Shown here piece after piece: positions 1 through 9,267 of a stretch of 64,000 nt of DNA. Position 1 is the stretch's first letter. Every line of letters starts with the position of its first letter. A model generated the notes under the pieces. The model was not told the origin of the DNA. It searched no databases and was given only the letters and a program-made list of their open reading frames with translations. Made by a program: the position numbers and the translations under genes. The stretch comes from Bacillus thuringiensis (GTDB lineage Bacteria > Bacillota > Bacilli > Bacillales > Bacillaceae_G): positions 4,679,501 through 4,743,500 of the forward strand of contig NZ_CP155559.1 of assembly GCF_022095615.2 (NCBI RefSeq), in the 5' to 3' direction.

Positions 1-186
1 GTAATACGCCCAAATCCCAATTTCCACACGATGATGAATATTCCATTTTTCTTTAATAGATGCTATAATTTCGCCAACTCGTCTTCGGCTAATATACAAT
101 GTTTTAGCAATATCTTTATCCTTCATACCCTTAGATACCAGAATAGCTACCTCTTTTTCTTTTTCACTTAATATTGTACTCATCAT
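1..186 (-). CDS. LuxR/GerE-type HTH regulator, truncated by window edge
   Basis: Only the N-terminal 62 codons are in the window. They read as a GerE-type helix-turn-helix: an LSEKEKEVAILVSKGMKDKDIA stretch (start near residue 6) followed by an LYISRRRVGEII recognition helix. Two adjacent ATGs (186 and 183) follow a GGGGAG site. No receiver domain lies before the HTH, so this is either a stand-alone HTH protein or one with a C-terminal domain outside the window. It sits 20 bp downstream of a 200-aa unknown gene on the same strand and is probably co-transcribed with it. Target genes are unknown. Confidence 0.7.
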   Translation of the reverse strand, partial: MMSTILSEKEKEVAILVSKGMKDKDIAKTLYISRRRVGEIIASIKEKWNIHHRVEIGIWAYY

Positions 187-205
187 TCATTCTCCCCTTA
201 TCCTA

Positions 206-808
206 TTATTTATTTATAATCCATTGATATAAAAAAATTGCTGATAAATTACACTGGTACAACCCAGACTCTTGTATAGTATTCTCTTCAAAATCACATG
301 TTAATTCACCGTGAATGTTTAACAATTCATTCATTCTATGAATCATATACAGAAGCTCTTCTTCTATTCTTATATCTATATCTTCCGGACTAACATGTAC
401 TAGATTATTTAACTGTACGGCGTAACCAATCGCTAATGAAGCGCTATGATTTTTTTCTCTCTCTAAATTTTTAACGTTATCAATACGAACCAGTTGCTCT
501 CCCTCAAAGTCAACGATATATACTCCAGGCTCATCTACATTCGTAACAGTTAAGGAATCTAAAATCACAATTGTAGGAACTACTAACGTTTTTTGAAAAT
601 CTATCTTTTTGAACACCCCATATAGTAATTGAACCAATACATTAATATGAATATTAAATTTACTTTCCAACTTCACTACACTTAGATCTTCATTCGTTTT
701 TAAAATGTTATACGATATTCCGCACTTTTTTTTTTGAGAGCATTGTTCTGTTCCAAGAATTTTTGGAACAATTTCTTTTATACGTACCTTTATTTCTTTC
801 TTTTCCAT
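206..808 (-). CDS. Hypothetical protein, 200 aa
   Basis: I do not recognise this protein. The start at 808 is chosen because GGGGGTG lies about 8 nt upstream; an in-frame ATG at 832 lies before that site. The N-terminus is charged (MEKKEIKVRIKEIVPKI), there is no signal peptide or clear membrane segment, and a short C-Q-K-K-K-C pair sits near residue 30. It is followed by the LuxR-type HTH gene, so it may be part of a small regulatory unit. It is separated from the lasso-peptide operon by a terminator at 1017-1039, so membership of that cluster is uncertain. Confidence 0.65.
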   Translation of the reverse strand: MEKKEIKVRIKEIVPKILGTEQCSQKKKCGISYNILKTNEDLSVVKLESKFNIHINVLVQLLYGVFKKIDFQKTLVVPTIVILDSLTVTNVDEPGVYIVDFEGEQLVRIDNVKNLEREKNHSASLAIGYAVQLNNLVHVSPEDIDIRIEEELLYMIHRMNELLNIHGELTCDFEENTIQESGLYQCNLSAIFLYQWIINK

Positions 809-1004
809 TATTTTTTCACCCCCGTTATTCATTTTCTAACTTTAATTTATAGCTTTTTGTTGGTTAATTAATAGAAGTTAAATACAATAAAAAAAATACA
901 AATAAATTAAAGATTTACAGCTCAAATTTAACTAAGGGTATACTGTATTTAGTAATATTTCCTCTTCACTTTTAATCACGCGAACTTATGGTTTACATAT
1001 TTGT

Positions 1005-1039
1005 AAAAAATAAAAAAGACCGTATTTGAAATACGGTCT
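1005..1039 (-). terminator. Intrinsic terminator after the MacB-type permease
   Basis: Near-perfect 23-nt dyad AGACCGTATTT/AAATACGGTCT at 1017-1039. Read on the minus strand it is followed by a T-rich run. It lies 24 bp past the stop of the permease and marks the end of the likely lasso-peptide transcription unit. Confidence 0.85.
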
Positions 1040-1062
1040 AAACGAAATATGATTAACTCATT

Positions 1063-3636
1063 TTATGCAGATAATTCTTTTAACGTATCGCTTAATTTAA
1101 ATTGACGAAGTTGGAATGCTGCAATACTTGCTGCACCTGCTCCAAGTAAAATACTTGCAATAGCAAGGAAAATAATTTGATCATATGGAACAATAAAGGC
1201 CGTTAATTCTAGGCTTGATAAAACAATATAGCTAAAAATTAGCCCCCCTCCAATTCCAATAACTCCTGCTATAGCTCCAAGTAGGGTTCCTTCCAACCAT
1301 ACAATTCTTCTCATTTGCTTCGGTATCGCACCTACTGCACGAATCATACTAATTTCAGCACGTCTTTCATGTAGACTTGCTACAATTGCATTCATTAAAC
1401 CAATTCCTGAGATAACAAAGATAATACCTACTAATAAGCGAATTAAAGTAACCATTTGTGATAACAATTGTTGTTGTTCTTGTAAAAGATCGTTACTATT
1501 AATTACTTCTACATTATCTCTTCCACTTGTAATGCTCTTTACTTCTTCTTTTATTTTCTCAAAAGGAACCTTTGAATCCGTCATTACTTGAATAGATTCA
1601 TATCCTTTTAGATTAAATGCGCTCTGAGCCCATTGTTCATTTACAAATACATATGATCCCCTTAAGCGTAAATCCTTTTCAATAATCGAAACAATTTTTA
1701 TCTGCTGTACTTGTTTTCCTTTTGCTTGTATAGAAATTGTCTCATTCAGCTTAATTCCTAAATTTTTAGCAGTTTCTTTTGTGATAACGCCTTCTCCATT
1801 TTTTAATGGCGTACTTAATTCTCTTCCAGATACAACATTCATTTTCGTGATTTTTTGGAATGCTACAATATCTACTCCTGCAACTTCCATTAATTCATAA
1901 TCAAGTTTACGAGTTTTCATAAACTCGTACCACTCTTGATTTGCCTTTTTAAAGTTATAATCAATTAACTTAGATGTAGAATCTGGAGCTATTCCTACGC
2001 TTTCTTTTATACCATTAACTTTTTGAACTTTAGATAACCAGCTGAAAGGTAATGATTCTGTTTCCTGTACTTCAACAGGAACACGGATTACTAAATCTGC
2101 CGGCAAGTTCTTCTCTAGTCCTTGCTTCATGCCTTCATACATAGAATTCACGTACATTGTCCCTACAAGAGACAGCATAAATCCAAATGCCAATATTGCA
2201 ACTGAAACAGCAGCTTTTTGACGATAACGTACTACATTTCGGCTACTAATGGCCGTTTCAACACGAAATATAGCTTGCAACGGTTTAGAAACAATTGGAG
2301 TAAGTAAGCGAATAAATAAAGGTATTGTAAACAATAAGCCAATTGCAAAAAAGATTGCCCCAATTGCACTAGGATTAAACCCTATATATTTTTCAATAAA
2401 CGACCCACCCAGACCAATTAACGTACCAATGAATAAAATACAAACACTAATTATACTCCATTTTCTTTCCTTCTTTTGATCACTTGGAAGTCCAGGTCTT
2501 AATGCTTGAACTGGTGGAATCTTTCTTACCATAAACGCCGGAATGATTGCTCCTACTACTGACATAATCATTCCTAGGATAAAGGTAATAAGTAAAAGCG
2601 TTCCTGAGATAGCAAATACTTCGTTCCCTGTACTTTCAGCATTCACCCATTGATTTATAAAGGATGCGGTAATTTGATGCGTAGAAGCACCTAAAATTAC
2701 CCCCGCTAAAGAACCAATACCTCCGATAAACAATGCTTCTAATAGTACAACCATAATAACTTGGTTTGGATTACTGCCAAGCGCTCGTAAAAGTGCCCAT
2801 TGCTTAAACCTGCTACGAACAGATAAGAAAAAGCTTCCCATAATTAAAAGTGCTACCACAAATAATGCAATTCCACCAAGGCTAAATATTAATGGTTTCA
2901 TGACGTTTAATCGTTCAAATGCCTTGTCTACATATGTACGTTGATCAATTTTCACATCTTCTAGCTTCTTATTTAAGTCAGAAGCTATTATCCCTTTTAC
3001 ACTCGGATCAAACACTTTTATTTGAACAAGATTGAACTTTCCATTTAACTGCAATTCATCTTGTAGCCAACGAATAGGGAAATAAGCACTATGCCCCATC
3101 GCTGCCATCGCTGGAGGATTTAATACCCCAACAACTTTAACTGATTTTTCACCGTGTGGAGGAAAGGGTAACTTTATTTCCTCTCCTACCTTTATATGTT
3201 CCCGCTCAGCATATCCTTTTGTAATAGCAACTTCTGCTCCTTGTTCTGGATATCTTCCTTCTGCCAATTTATAAGAAAGCATGTCCGGAGAATCTTTTTC
3301 AACTCCCCAATACGATGGTTTTCCAGTAAGCTCTTTCTGGTTTGGCATTGGATACGGAATTAATATTTTTGATATTTTTTCAGCGTTTTCTAAACTATCG
3401 ATTTTTTTTAGTTCTCCATCATTTAAGTATGCATCATTTTTCACATACCCAAATTGCATATCATAATCACCATAACGGCTTACTACTTGTTGATGAACTG
3501 TTTGCTCTACAGATTGATTTCCAAGCAATAGCATAGTTGCCAACATAACACCTAGAGCCGCTCCAAGCGCAATTAACATATTTCTTAACCAATTTTGTTT
3601 AATTGATTTCGCTGCATACTTAATTGCCCAATGCAT
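1063..3636 (-). CDS. FtsX/MacB-type ABC transporter permease, 857 aa
   Basis: Large permease with two FtsX units. An N-terminal membrane helix (about 17-40) is followed by an extracytoplasmic region, a first membrane block (about 245-375), a second MacB-like extracytoplasmic region (about 460-720) and C-terminal helices (about 735-850). It overlaps the upstream ATPase gene by 17 bp, so the two proteins are surely co-expressed as an exporter. Such two-unit permeases commonly export or remove antimicrobial peptides from the membrane. Its place at the end of the lasso-peptide genes suggests immunity or secondary export; that role is inferred. Confidence 0.85.
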   Translation of the reverse strand: MHWAIKYAAKSIKQNWLRNMLIALGAALGVMLATMLLLGNQSVEQTVHQQVVSRYGDYDMQFGYVKNDAYLNDGELKKIDSLENAEKISKILIPYPMPNQKELTGKPSYWGVEKDSPDMLSYKLAEGRYPEQGAEVAITKGYAEREHIKVGEEIKLPFPPHGEKSVKVVGVLNPPAMAAMGHSAYFPIRWLQDELQLNGKFNLVQIKVFDPSVKGIIASDLNKKLEDVKIDQRTYVDKAFERLNVMKPLIFSLGGIALFVVALLIMGSFFLSVRSRFKQWALLRALGSNPNQVIMVVLLEALFIGGIGSLAGVILGASTHQITASFINQWVNAESTGNEVFAISGTLLLITFILGMIMSVVGAIIPAFMVRKIPPVQALRPGLPSDQKKERKWSIISVCILFIGTLIGLGGSFIEKYIGFNPSAIGAIFFAIGLLFTIPLFIRLLTPIVSKPLQAIFRVETAISSRNVVRYRQKAAVSVAILAFGFMLSLVGTMYVNSMYEGMKQGLEKNLPADLVIRVPVEVQETESLPFSWLSKVQKVNGIKESVGIAPDSTSKLIDYNFKKANQEWYEFMKTRKLDYELMEVAGVDIVAFQKITKMNVVSGRELSTPLKNGEGVITKETAKNLGIKLNETISIQAKGKQVQQIKIVSIIEKDLRLRGSYVFVNEQWAQSAFNLKGYESIQVMTDSKVPFEKIKEEVKSITSGRDNVEVINSNDLLQEQQQLLSQMVTLIRLLVGIIFVISGIGLMNAIVASLHERRAEISMIRAVGAIPKQMRRIVWLEGTLLGAIAGVIGIGGGLIFSYIVLSSLELTAFIVPYDQIIFLAIASILLGAGAASIAAFQLRQFKLSDTLKELSA

Positions 3637-4408
3637 CGTCCCTACCTCCTACCTTAAAGTGCGTATTCATAATTTCTTGAATACGAGCAACTTGTTGAGA
3701 GATATTACGGAATTTCCACCCCTTACTTTCTGCATGCTCATAAATGATCCGACCATCTAATAAGAAAATCACCTTATCTGCATGAGCAGCAACAAATGGA
3801 TCATGTGTAACAACAACAGCGGTTTGCCCTAACTCATCACAAGCATTTCGCAAAGCAGCAATAATATTTTTGCTATTTTCAGAATCCAATGCCCCTGTTG
3901 GCTCATCGGCTAATATAATAGCTGGCTCATTCGCAAAAGCTCTTGCAATTGCAATACGTTGCTGCTGACCACCTGATAGCTGAGACGGAAGATATTTTTC
4001 TTTTCCCTTTAAACCGACAATTTCAAGTAAACGCTTTGCTGTAACTGTTGCTTTTTTCTGAGATACATTATCTAATAATAGCGGTAAACCAACATTTTCT
4101 TCCGCATTAAAAACTGGAATTAAATTAAACTGTTGAAAAATAAATCCAATTTTATGTCTCCGGAATAAAGCAAGTTCCTTTTCTTTTAATGATGATATTT
4201 CTGTATTTTCTATTCGAATGTTACCCTTAGTCGGTAGATCTAATCCTCCGAGTAACTGTAACAATGTCGTTTTACCAGATCCACTTGCTCCCATAATACA
4301 TACAAAGTCACCTTTTTGAATCTGAAAATCTATTCCTTTTAAAACTTTTGTTTCACTATCACCAAGGTCAAATGATTTTTCTAGTCCTTCAATCTCAATA
4401 ATGTTCAT
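3620..4408 (-). CDS. ABC transporter ATP-binding protein (MacB/LolD type), 262 aa
   Basis: Cytoplasmic ATPase partner of the following permease. Visible motifs are Walker A GASGSGKTT (about residue 40), the Q-loop FQQFN, the signature LSGGQQQR, Walker B IILADEPTGAL and the H-loop VVTHD. It starts about 110 bp after the cyclase gene, on the same strand and without an obvious terminator between them, so it is probably in the lasso operon. The C-terminal 35 residues extend beyond the usual MacB-type ATPase core. Confidence 0.9.
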   Translation of the reverse strand: MNIIEIEGLEKSFDLGDSETKVLKGIDFQIQKGDFVCIMGASGSGKTTLLQLLGGLDLPTKGNIRIENTEISSLKEKELALFRRHKIGFIFQQFNLIPVFNAEENVGLPLLLDNVSQKKATVTAKRLLEIVGLKGKEKYLPSQLSGGQQQRIAIARAFANEPAIILADEPTGALDSENSKNIIAALRNACDELGQTAVVVTHDPFVAAHADKVIFLLDGRIIYEHAESKGWKFRNISQQVARIQEIMNTHFKVGGRDDALGN

Positions 4409-4517
4409 ATCATATACCCCTTCGTCTTAAAATTTTTCTCTCTCTACTAACAATATACATTTTTAAATAATAAGAATATATGAATTAAATACTTTCTCAA
4501 CTTTATACAGAAAATTT

Positions 4518-6350
4518 TTAACCATGCAACTTTTTAGGTTGCTTATTGTCTAACCTATAAAACCATAATTCTAAAGTTGCAATCGTCCACAAATAGTCAA
4601 CATTATTCGTTTCTCCTTGTCTCCATAGGTGAAGATCTTTTTTGAATCCATCATGATCAACCAATCCGAGATCAGCTAAATATCCTTTACTATATGCTTT
4701 AGCCATTTCTGGCCATTCACGTTGTAAACCAGAATAAATTACAGAGTAGTGAGCTGTTTTATCAATTCGCTTTCGAATTGGTTCTGGCAGTATTTCCTTC
4801 ATAGCATTTTTTAATATTAATTTTTTAATAGATCCTTGTAATTTTTGCTCCATTGGTATAGCAATTAAGAACTCTACTAATTCTCTATCAAGAAACGGAT
4901 GTCTTGCCTCCATTCCTAGTGGAGCTGCGATATATTGATCGATAAAAGGAGTAATATTAGTTGTGATTTGATTTTCTTGTTTCCCTCTCGCTAGTCTTCC
5001 CCGTGCAATCCCCTTAACCGTCATAGCATCTTGAATATCTTTCGCTAGCCAAGGGCTAGCATTCATCTGTACTTTTTTGAATAATGGATGGATTCCATAG
5101 TGAAGAAGATTTTTAAAGAATGGTTCTTCCCTCAAATATGCTAATTGTTTTACATCTCTAATTGCCTTCCCCCATTTGAAGTTCCAAATATAATCGGAAA
5201 TTACTAAGTTACTTCCAGAAAGCACTTCATCTCCCCCAGCTCCAGTTAACATTATATTTGCATTTGCTTCCTTCGCTTTCGCATATAAACTTTCTTGTAC
5301 TCCAAAAGTAGATGCATTTACAAATGGCTCCGCTGTAGATGGTGCATCATATGGGAAGTTTTTAAAGCTCCATAAATCATCTGCTACAATTTCATGTGAG
5401 CGAACATTGTATTTTTGGTTTATTAATTCAATGTACTTCCTTTCATCATCTGAGGCGTACTTATCAAAAACAAGGGATACAGGGAAAAATTCTGCTTTGT
5501 TATTTTTTTCATTTAGTAACTGTCCAACTGAAAAAATACTAGTTGAATCTAGTCCACCACTCATAGCAACTGATACTGGTGAGCTCGATCGCATACAATC
5601 TTTAACGGCTTGGAAAAAGATTTCACGAAAACGTTCTTCATAACTTTCGGAATCTGAATATTCAATGTTTTTAACATGCTCAATATCCCAATATTTCTTT
5701 ACTTCTAGACGCCCCTCTTGCAGGATTAAAATACTTGCTGCTGGCAGCCTCTTAACTCCCTCATACGGAGTCTTATCTGTTCTAACAAATCCTTGTTCTG
5801 TAATGTATTCAATAAAATATTCTCTGTCCCATTTCAATGAATGATTTGTACCATATATAAGTCCTTCTAACATGCTAGAAAACTCTAGGTTTTTACCATT
5901 CCATTTATAAAACAATGGTCTAAATCCTAAATAATCTCGACCACAAAGTAATCTTTTTACATTGGCATCCCATATAGCAAAGGAAAATTCTCCATAAATA
6001 TATTTTGGAAAGTCGATTCCCCATTTTCTATAAGCCTTCCATAACAGCTCAACATCTGTTTCTTGAATGGAAGAGTGCATACCACTTTGATTAAATTCAT
6101 TAACTAATCGTTCTCTACGATCTAACCTTACATCAGCCATAATCGTTATTCCTTCTTTAGAAAAAGGTTGCCGTTCTCTCATTGATTCAGTTGTTAAATT
6201 AAGTGCATTAAAACCAAAACCAATTTGTTCTTCTACATATACTTGTACGTAATCATTCCCTCTCGTTAAGTTTTCATTTATCATACGCAATACAGCAGCC
6301 CGATCTGGGATGAGATTTTCTTTATAATACACACCAGTAATTCCGCTCAT
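4518..6350 (-). CDS. Asparagine synthetase-like lasso peptide cyclase (C protein), 610 aa
   Basis: Two-domain asparagine synthase homologue. The N-terminal Ntn-like glutaminase domain begins MSGITG, so the usual catalytic Cys2 is Ser and glutamine hydrolysis is not expected. The C-terminal ATP-pyrophosphatase domain keeps the SGGLDS loop (about residue 265) and the GAGGDE motif. In lasso pathways this enzyme adenylates the Asp/Glu side chain of the core and closes the macrolactam on the new N-terminus. It overlaps the B2 protease gene by 4 bp (ATGA), which fixes it in the cluster. Confidence 0.88.
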   Translation of the reverse strand: MSGITGVYYKENLIPDRAAVLRMINENLTRGNDYVQVYVEEQIGFGFNALNLTTESMRERQPFSKEGITIMADVRLDRRERLVNEFNQSGMHSSIQETDVELLWKAYRKWGIDFPKYIYGEFSFAIWDANVKRLLCGRDYLGFRPLFYKWNGKNLEFSSMLEGLIYGTNHSLKWDREYFIEYITEQGFVRTDKTPYEGVKRLPAASILILQEGRLEVKKYWDIEHVKNIEYSDSESYEERFREIFFQAVKDCMRSSSPVSVAMSGGLDSTSIFSVGQLLNEKNNKAEFFPVSLVFDKYASDDERKYIELINQKYNVRSHEIVADDLWSFKNFPYDAPSTAEPFVNASTFGVQESLYAKAKEANANIMLTGAGGDEVLSGSNLVISDYIWNFKWGKAIRDVKQLAYLREEPFFKNLLHYGIHPLFKKVQMNASPWLAKDIQDAMTVKGIARGRLARGKQENQITTNITPFIDQYIAAPLGMEARHPFLDRELVEFLIAIPMEQKLQGSIKKLILKNAMKEILPEPIRKRIDKTAHYSVIYSGLQREWPEMAKAYSKGYLADLGLVDHDGFKKDLHLWRQGETNNVDYLWTIATLELWFYRLDNKQPKKLHG

Positions 6351-6739
6351 TTTTGGCCTCCTATTCTTAATACCTCAATATAAGATTCTTTTACAGTCTG
6401 TATATCATTTACAACTGATCCATCATGTTCTAACCAAGCGTGTGAGCCAAAAGGAAATTTTTTTACTCCTATTACTAATTCAGCAGGGAGTCCCCATTTA
6501 CGTACTAACTTAAAGCCAATTAAGGAACGATGTAAACACTGGGCATTTCCGAAAAACCAAAAGCATACTTTATCAATTTTGTTTAATAGTCGTGTTAGCT
6601 TCTCTTTCTCCATATCCCCTTCTTGATTTAATTGCCCATATTTCGAACCGTATAATTCGGTTATATAACCAAACTCATATTTTTTAAGATAATAATTTAC
6701 TAGTAACGTTTCATAAATAATCTGAATATATTTCATCAT
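6347..6739 (-). CDS. Lasso peptide leader protease (B2, transglutaminase-like), 130 aa
   Basis: Small transglutaminase-fold cysteine protease that removes the leader. The catalytic set is visible: Cys68 in QCLHRS, His100 in SHAW and Asp106 in LEHDG. Length and layout match the stand-alone B2 half of split lasso B proteins. It overlaps both neighbours by 4 bp, B1 upstream and cyclase downstream, so translation is likely coupled. The leader-recognition half is provided by the 94-aa B1. Confidence 0.88.
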   Translation of the reverse strand: MMKYIQIIYETLLVNYYLKKYEFGYITELYGSKYGQLNQEGDMEKEKLTRLLNKIDKVCFWFFGNAQCLHRSLIGFKLVRKWGLPAELVIGVKKFPFGSHAWLEHDGSVVNDIQTVKESYIEVLRIGGQK

Positions 6740-7020
6740 TTTTGATCACCTTGATAGACTAATGATTTCTCTTCTAATTTACTTAAAAAGCTACCAATAT
6801 CATTTTTTACAGTTTCTAGCTGCGAGCTATCTATTTGATAATTATTTTTTACTAATTCAATAATCTCATCCGCATTTAACTTATTCTCAATTTGTCTCCA
6901 AACAAAAGATCCCATTTCATCGAGTCCAAAATATGTGCCTGCTTTCGTATCTAATAATACTGCCTCTCCATCTACTTCAGTAAAAACCACACTATCTTTC
7001 TTCACATATGTTATATTCAT
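6736..7020 (-). CDS. Lasso peptide B1 protein, PqqD-like leader recognition element, 94 aa
   Basis: PqqD-like RiPP recognition element that binds the precursor leader and delivers it to B2 and the cyclase. The fold is recognisable from the beta-rich start (VVFTEVDGEAVLLDTKAG), the YFGLDEMGSFVW segment and the helical C-terminus. Length is typical for the family. It lies 16 bp after the exporter gene and overlaps B2. It should read the Y-x-x-P element present in all four precursors. Confidence 0.87.
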   Translation of the reverse strand: MNITYVKKDSVVFTEVDGEAVLLDTKAGTYFGLDEMGSFVWRQIENKLNADEIIELVKNNYQIDSSQLETVKNDIGSFLSKLEEKSLVYQGDQK

Positions 7021-7035
7021 TCTTTTTCCTCCTCA

Positions 7036-8814
7036 TTATCCTACTTTTATAGTATGTCTCTCATTTTGACTGTTATAAAGTGCTTTAAATTTCCCTTCTA
7101 TTTGCATCAATGTATCAAAATTTCCTTGCTCATATATGGTTCCTTGATCTAGTAAAAAGATATTATCGCATTCCGTAATCGTTGAAAGACGATGTGCAAT
7201 AATGATAGCCGTTCTATCTTTTAAAATATTAAAAATTGCCTTCTTCACTGCATTTTCTGAAAAAGCATCTAATGATGCTGTAACCTCATCTAATATGACA
7301 ATCCTACTATCCTTTAAAAAGATCCTCGCTATCGCTATTCTTTGCTTTTGTCCCGTCGATAGTCTGAATCCCTTCTCCCCAACGATTGTGTCGTACTGAT
7401 CTTCCATATCCATAATAGCATCATGGATATATGCCTTTTTAGCAGCATTCATAATTGCCTCTTCTGTTACGTCTCCACATCCATAAGCAATATTATCTCG
7501 AATAGACATATGGAATAAGAATGGTTCTTGTGGTACATAGCTTATTAAGCGAGTAAAAGTTTCCCTATCAAAATTCTTAATATTAACTCCATCAATCAAA
7601 ATTTCACCCGCAGTAGGCTCACATAACCTACTCATCAAATTAGCTATAGTCGTTTTGCCTCCACCACTTTCTCCAACAAGTGCAATTTTTTGACCAGCTT
7701 GTATTTGAAACGACATATTATTTAAAACTTTAGATTGTTCATCATAGCGAAAATCTACATTATCAAATTGAACTTCACCTTTTATCTCTTTTCCTTCATA
7801 TCCTTTTTCCGGGAATTTTATTTCATCTTCACTATCTCTAAATTCCAACAACCGCTTTAATGCTTTCATAAAAACAGGTATTCTTGTCCATACACCTGCC
7901 AATGTTTGTGTTAGATCTGATAATTGCACTAAGTAAGTAGAAAATGCCACTATCGTTCCAATACTAATCTCTCCTTTTGTAACCTCTGTACTAGCTACCC
8001 AAAATACTGCTATAGGTGCAAATACAGCCAAAAAGCTAGTCAATGCCCCCATTCCTTCCATAAGAGTTGAGCTAAAAATGTTATATTTCGAGATAGATGT
8101 AATAATTTTCTTAAAATGATTTCGTTCTGTCTCTTGTGTTCCAAGCGTCTTTATTAAAAAAATCCCATTCATATTCATTGTTTCTTGAATTTTAGAAATA
8201 GATTCCGCTCTATAATTCCATGATTTAACATTTATAGGTACTGTCCAACGAGAGAAAAATGGGCTGGGTAATAAAATTAAGGGAACAAATAACAATGCTG
8301 TAAATGTTAAGCTAGGACTGAGCATAAACATCGTGAATAATGTTGTACCTAGTAAAAATATTTTCGAAGCAAATTGGGTTGTAATTGTCGATAAATGTGA
8401 ATTCACTTCTCCTGGCTCTTGTAAAACACGCTGCAAAACTTGACCGCTCTTATTACTAATGAAGAAATTCATTGATTTATCCATCACTCGGTTATACATT
8501 TCTAATTGCAAAATATTCGATGTTTTCTCCGATAAAGAACTTGAGAAGTACCGTAAGAAGAGATTCGCGATTCCAAATAAAAGTGGCAATACCGCAAAAG
8601 CCATTAAAAGTACCGTTAAAGAGTATTGGCTATTTCCTTGCAAACCATGATCGATTATCTCTTTTAAAACAAGCGGTGATAACGGCCCAAGCAAACTCGT
8701 AACTCCAATACATAGTAAGACGATCAAAGCTGTTTTCCATTCTTTGGAAATTGTTTTCATAATCCATTTCACTGCGTAAATATCTTCTTTCTGAATTTTC
8801 ATTCTTTTAAACAT
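7036..8814 (-). CDS. ABC transporter with fused membrane and ATPase domains (lasso exporter D), 592 aa
   Basis: Full half-transporter that works as a homodimer. The membrane domain has about six helices (residues 30-310). The ATPase domain has Walker A GESGGGKTT (about 375), the signature LSTGQKQR, Walker B IVILDE and the H-loop IAHRLST. There is no N-terminal C39 peptidase domain, as expected when a separate B2 cuts the leader. Start at 8814 follows a GGAG site by 8 nt. It sits between the redox genes and B1 and probably secretes the mature lasso peptides. Confidence 0.9.
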   Translation of the reverse strand: MFKRMKIQKEDIYAVKWIMKTISKEWKTALIVLLCIGVTSLLGPLSPLVLKEIIDHGLQGNSQYSLTVLLMAFAVLPLLFGIANLFLRYFSSSLSEKTSNILQLEMYNRVMDKSMNFFISNKSGQVLQRVLQEPGEVNSHLSTITTQFASKIFLLGTTLFTMFMLSPSLTFTALLFVPLILLPSPFFSRWTVPINVKSWNYRAESISKIQETMNMNGIFLIKTLGTQETERNHFKKIITSISKYNIFSSTLMEGMGALTSFLAVFAPIAVFWVASTEVTKGEISIGTIVAFSTYLVQLSDLTQTLAGVWTRIPVFMKALKRLLEFRDSEDEIKFPEKGYEGKEIKGEVQFDNVDFRYDEQSKVLNNMSFQIQAGQKIALVGESGGGKTTIANLMSRLCEPTAGEILIDGVNIKNFDRETFTRLISYVPQEPFLFHMSIRDNIAYGCGDVTEEAIMNAAKKAYIHDAIMDMEDQYDTIVGEKGFRLSTGQKQRIAIARIFLKDSRIVILDEVTASLDAFSENAVKKAIFNILKDRTAIIIAHRLSTITECDNIFLLDQGTIYEQGNFDTLMQIEGKFKALYNSQNERHTIKVG

Positions 8815-8826
8815 ATACGTCTCTCC

Positions 8827-9267
8827 TTAAACGAGATAAGTGTCAGGAAACAAAACTAGAATACCAAACATCACAAACATCGCAACATTTCGAGATACAT
8901 GTTTCATCGTAATTTTTTCCGCTGAATGAAGACCAAAACAACCACAACCATTCGGTTGTACTTGATTAACCTTGATCGCCATTAGCAAAGCAAAGCAAAA
9001 TTGCATACATGCACCAATTAAAGCAGCAGTAAAAATATTAGATCCACCGATAAAAAGTCCTACTACTACTGCGACCTCAATTGCTGGTACTATTACTGTT
9101 ATAAAAGGAATTATAAACTTTGGAAATACTTTATAATCTTCAATAATTACTTTAAATGCATACACATCTTTCAATTTTCCAATCGAGCTTCTAAAATAAA
9201 CAATAGCCCCTATTAAACTCAACAAACGAATCGCATATTGCAAACTAATACTTAAAGATTCTTCCAT
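8827..9267 (-). CDS. MauE/DoxX-like membrane protein, 146 aa
   Basis: Four predicted membrane helices (about 10-25, 50-72, 78-100, 122-142) with a CGC motif (Cys108, Cys110) just before the last one and a further Cys87 and Cys91. This fits the MauE/DoxX family, whose members are linked to electron transfer and disulfide formation. It overlaps the thioredoxin-like gene by 16 bp. Because the precursor cores carry two or four cysteines, I infer a role in disulfide formation or reduction of the lasso peptides. The family assignment is good; the role is inference. Confidence 0.75.
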   Translation of the reverse strand: MEESLSISLQYAIRLLSLIGAIVYFRSSIGKLKDVYAFKVIIEDYKVFPKFIIPFITVIVPAIEVAVVVGLFIGGSNIFTAALIGACMQFCFALLMAIKVNQVQPNGCGCFGLHSAEKITMKHVSRNVAMFVMFGILVLFPDTYLV

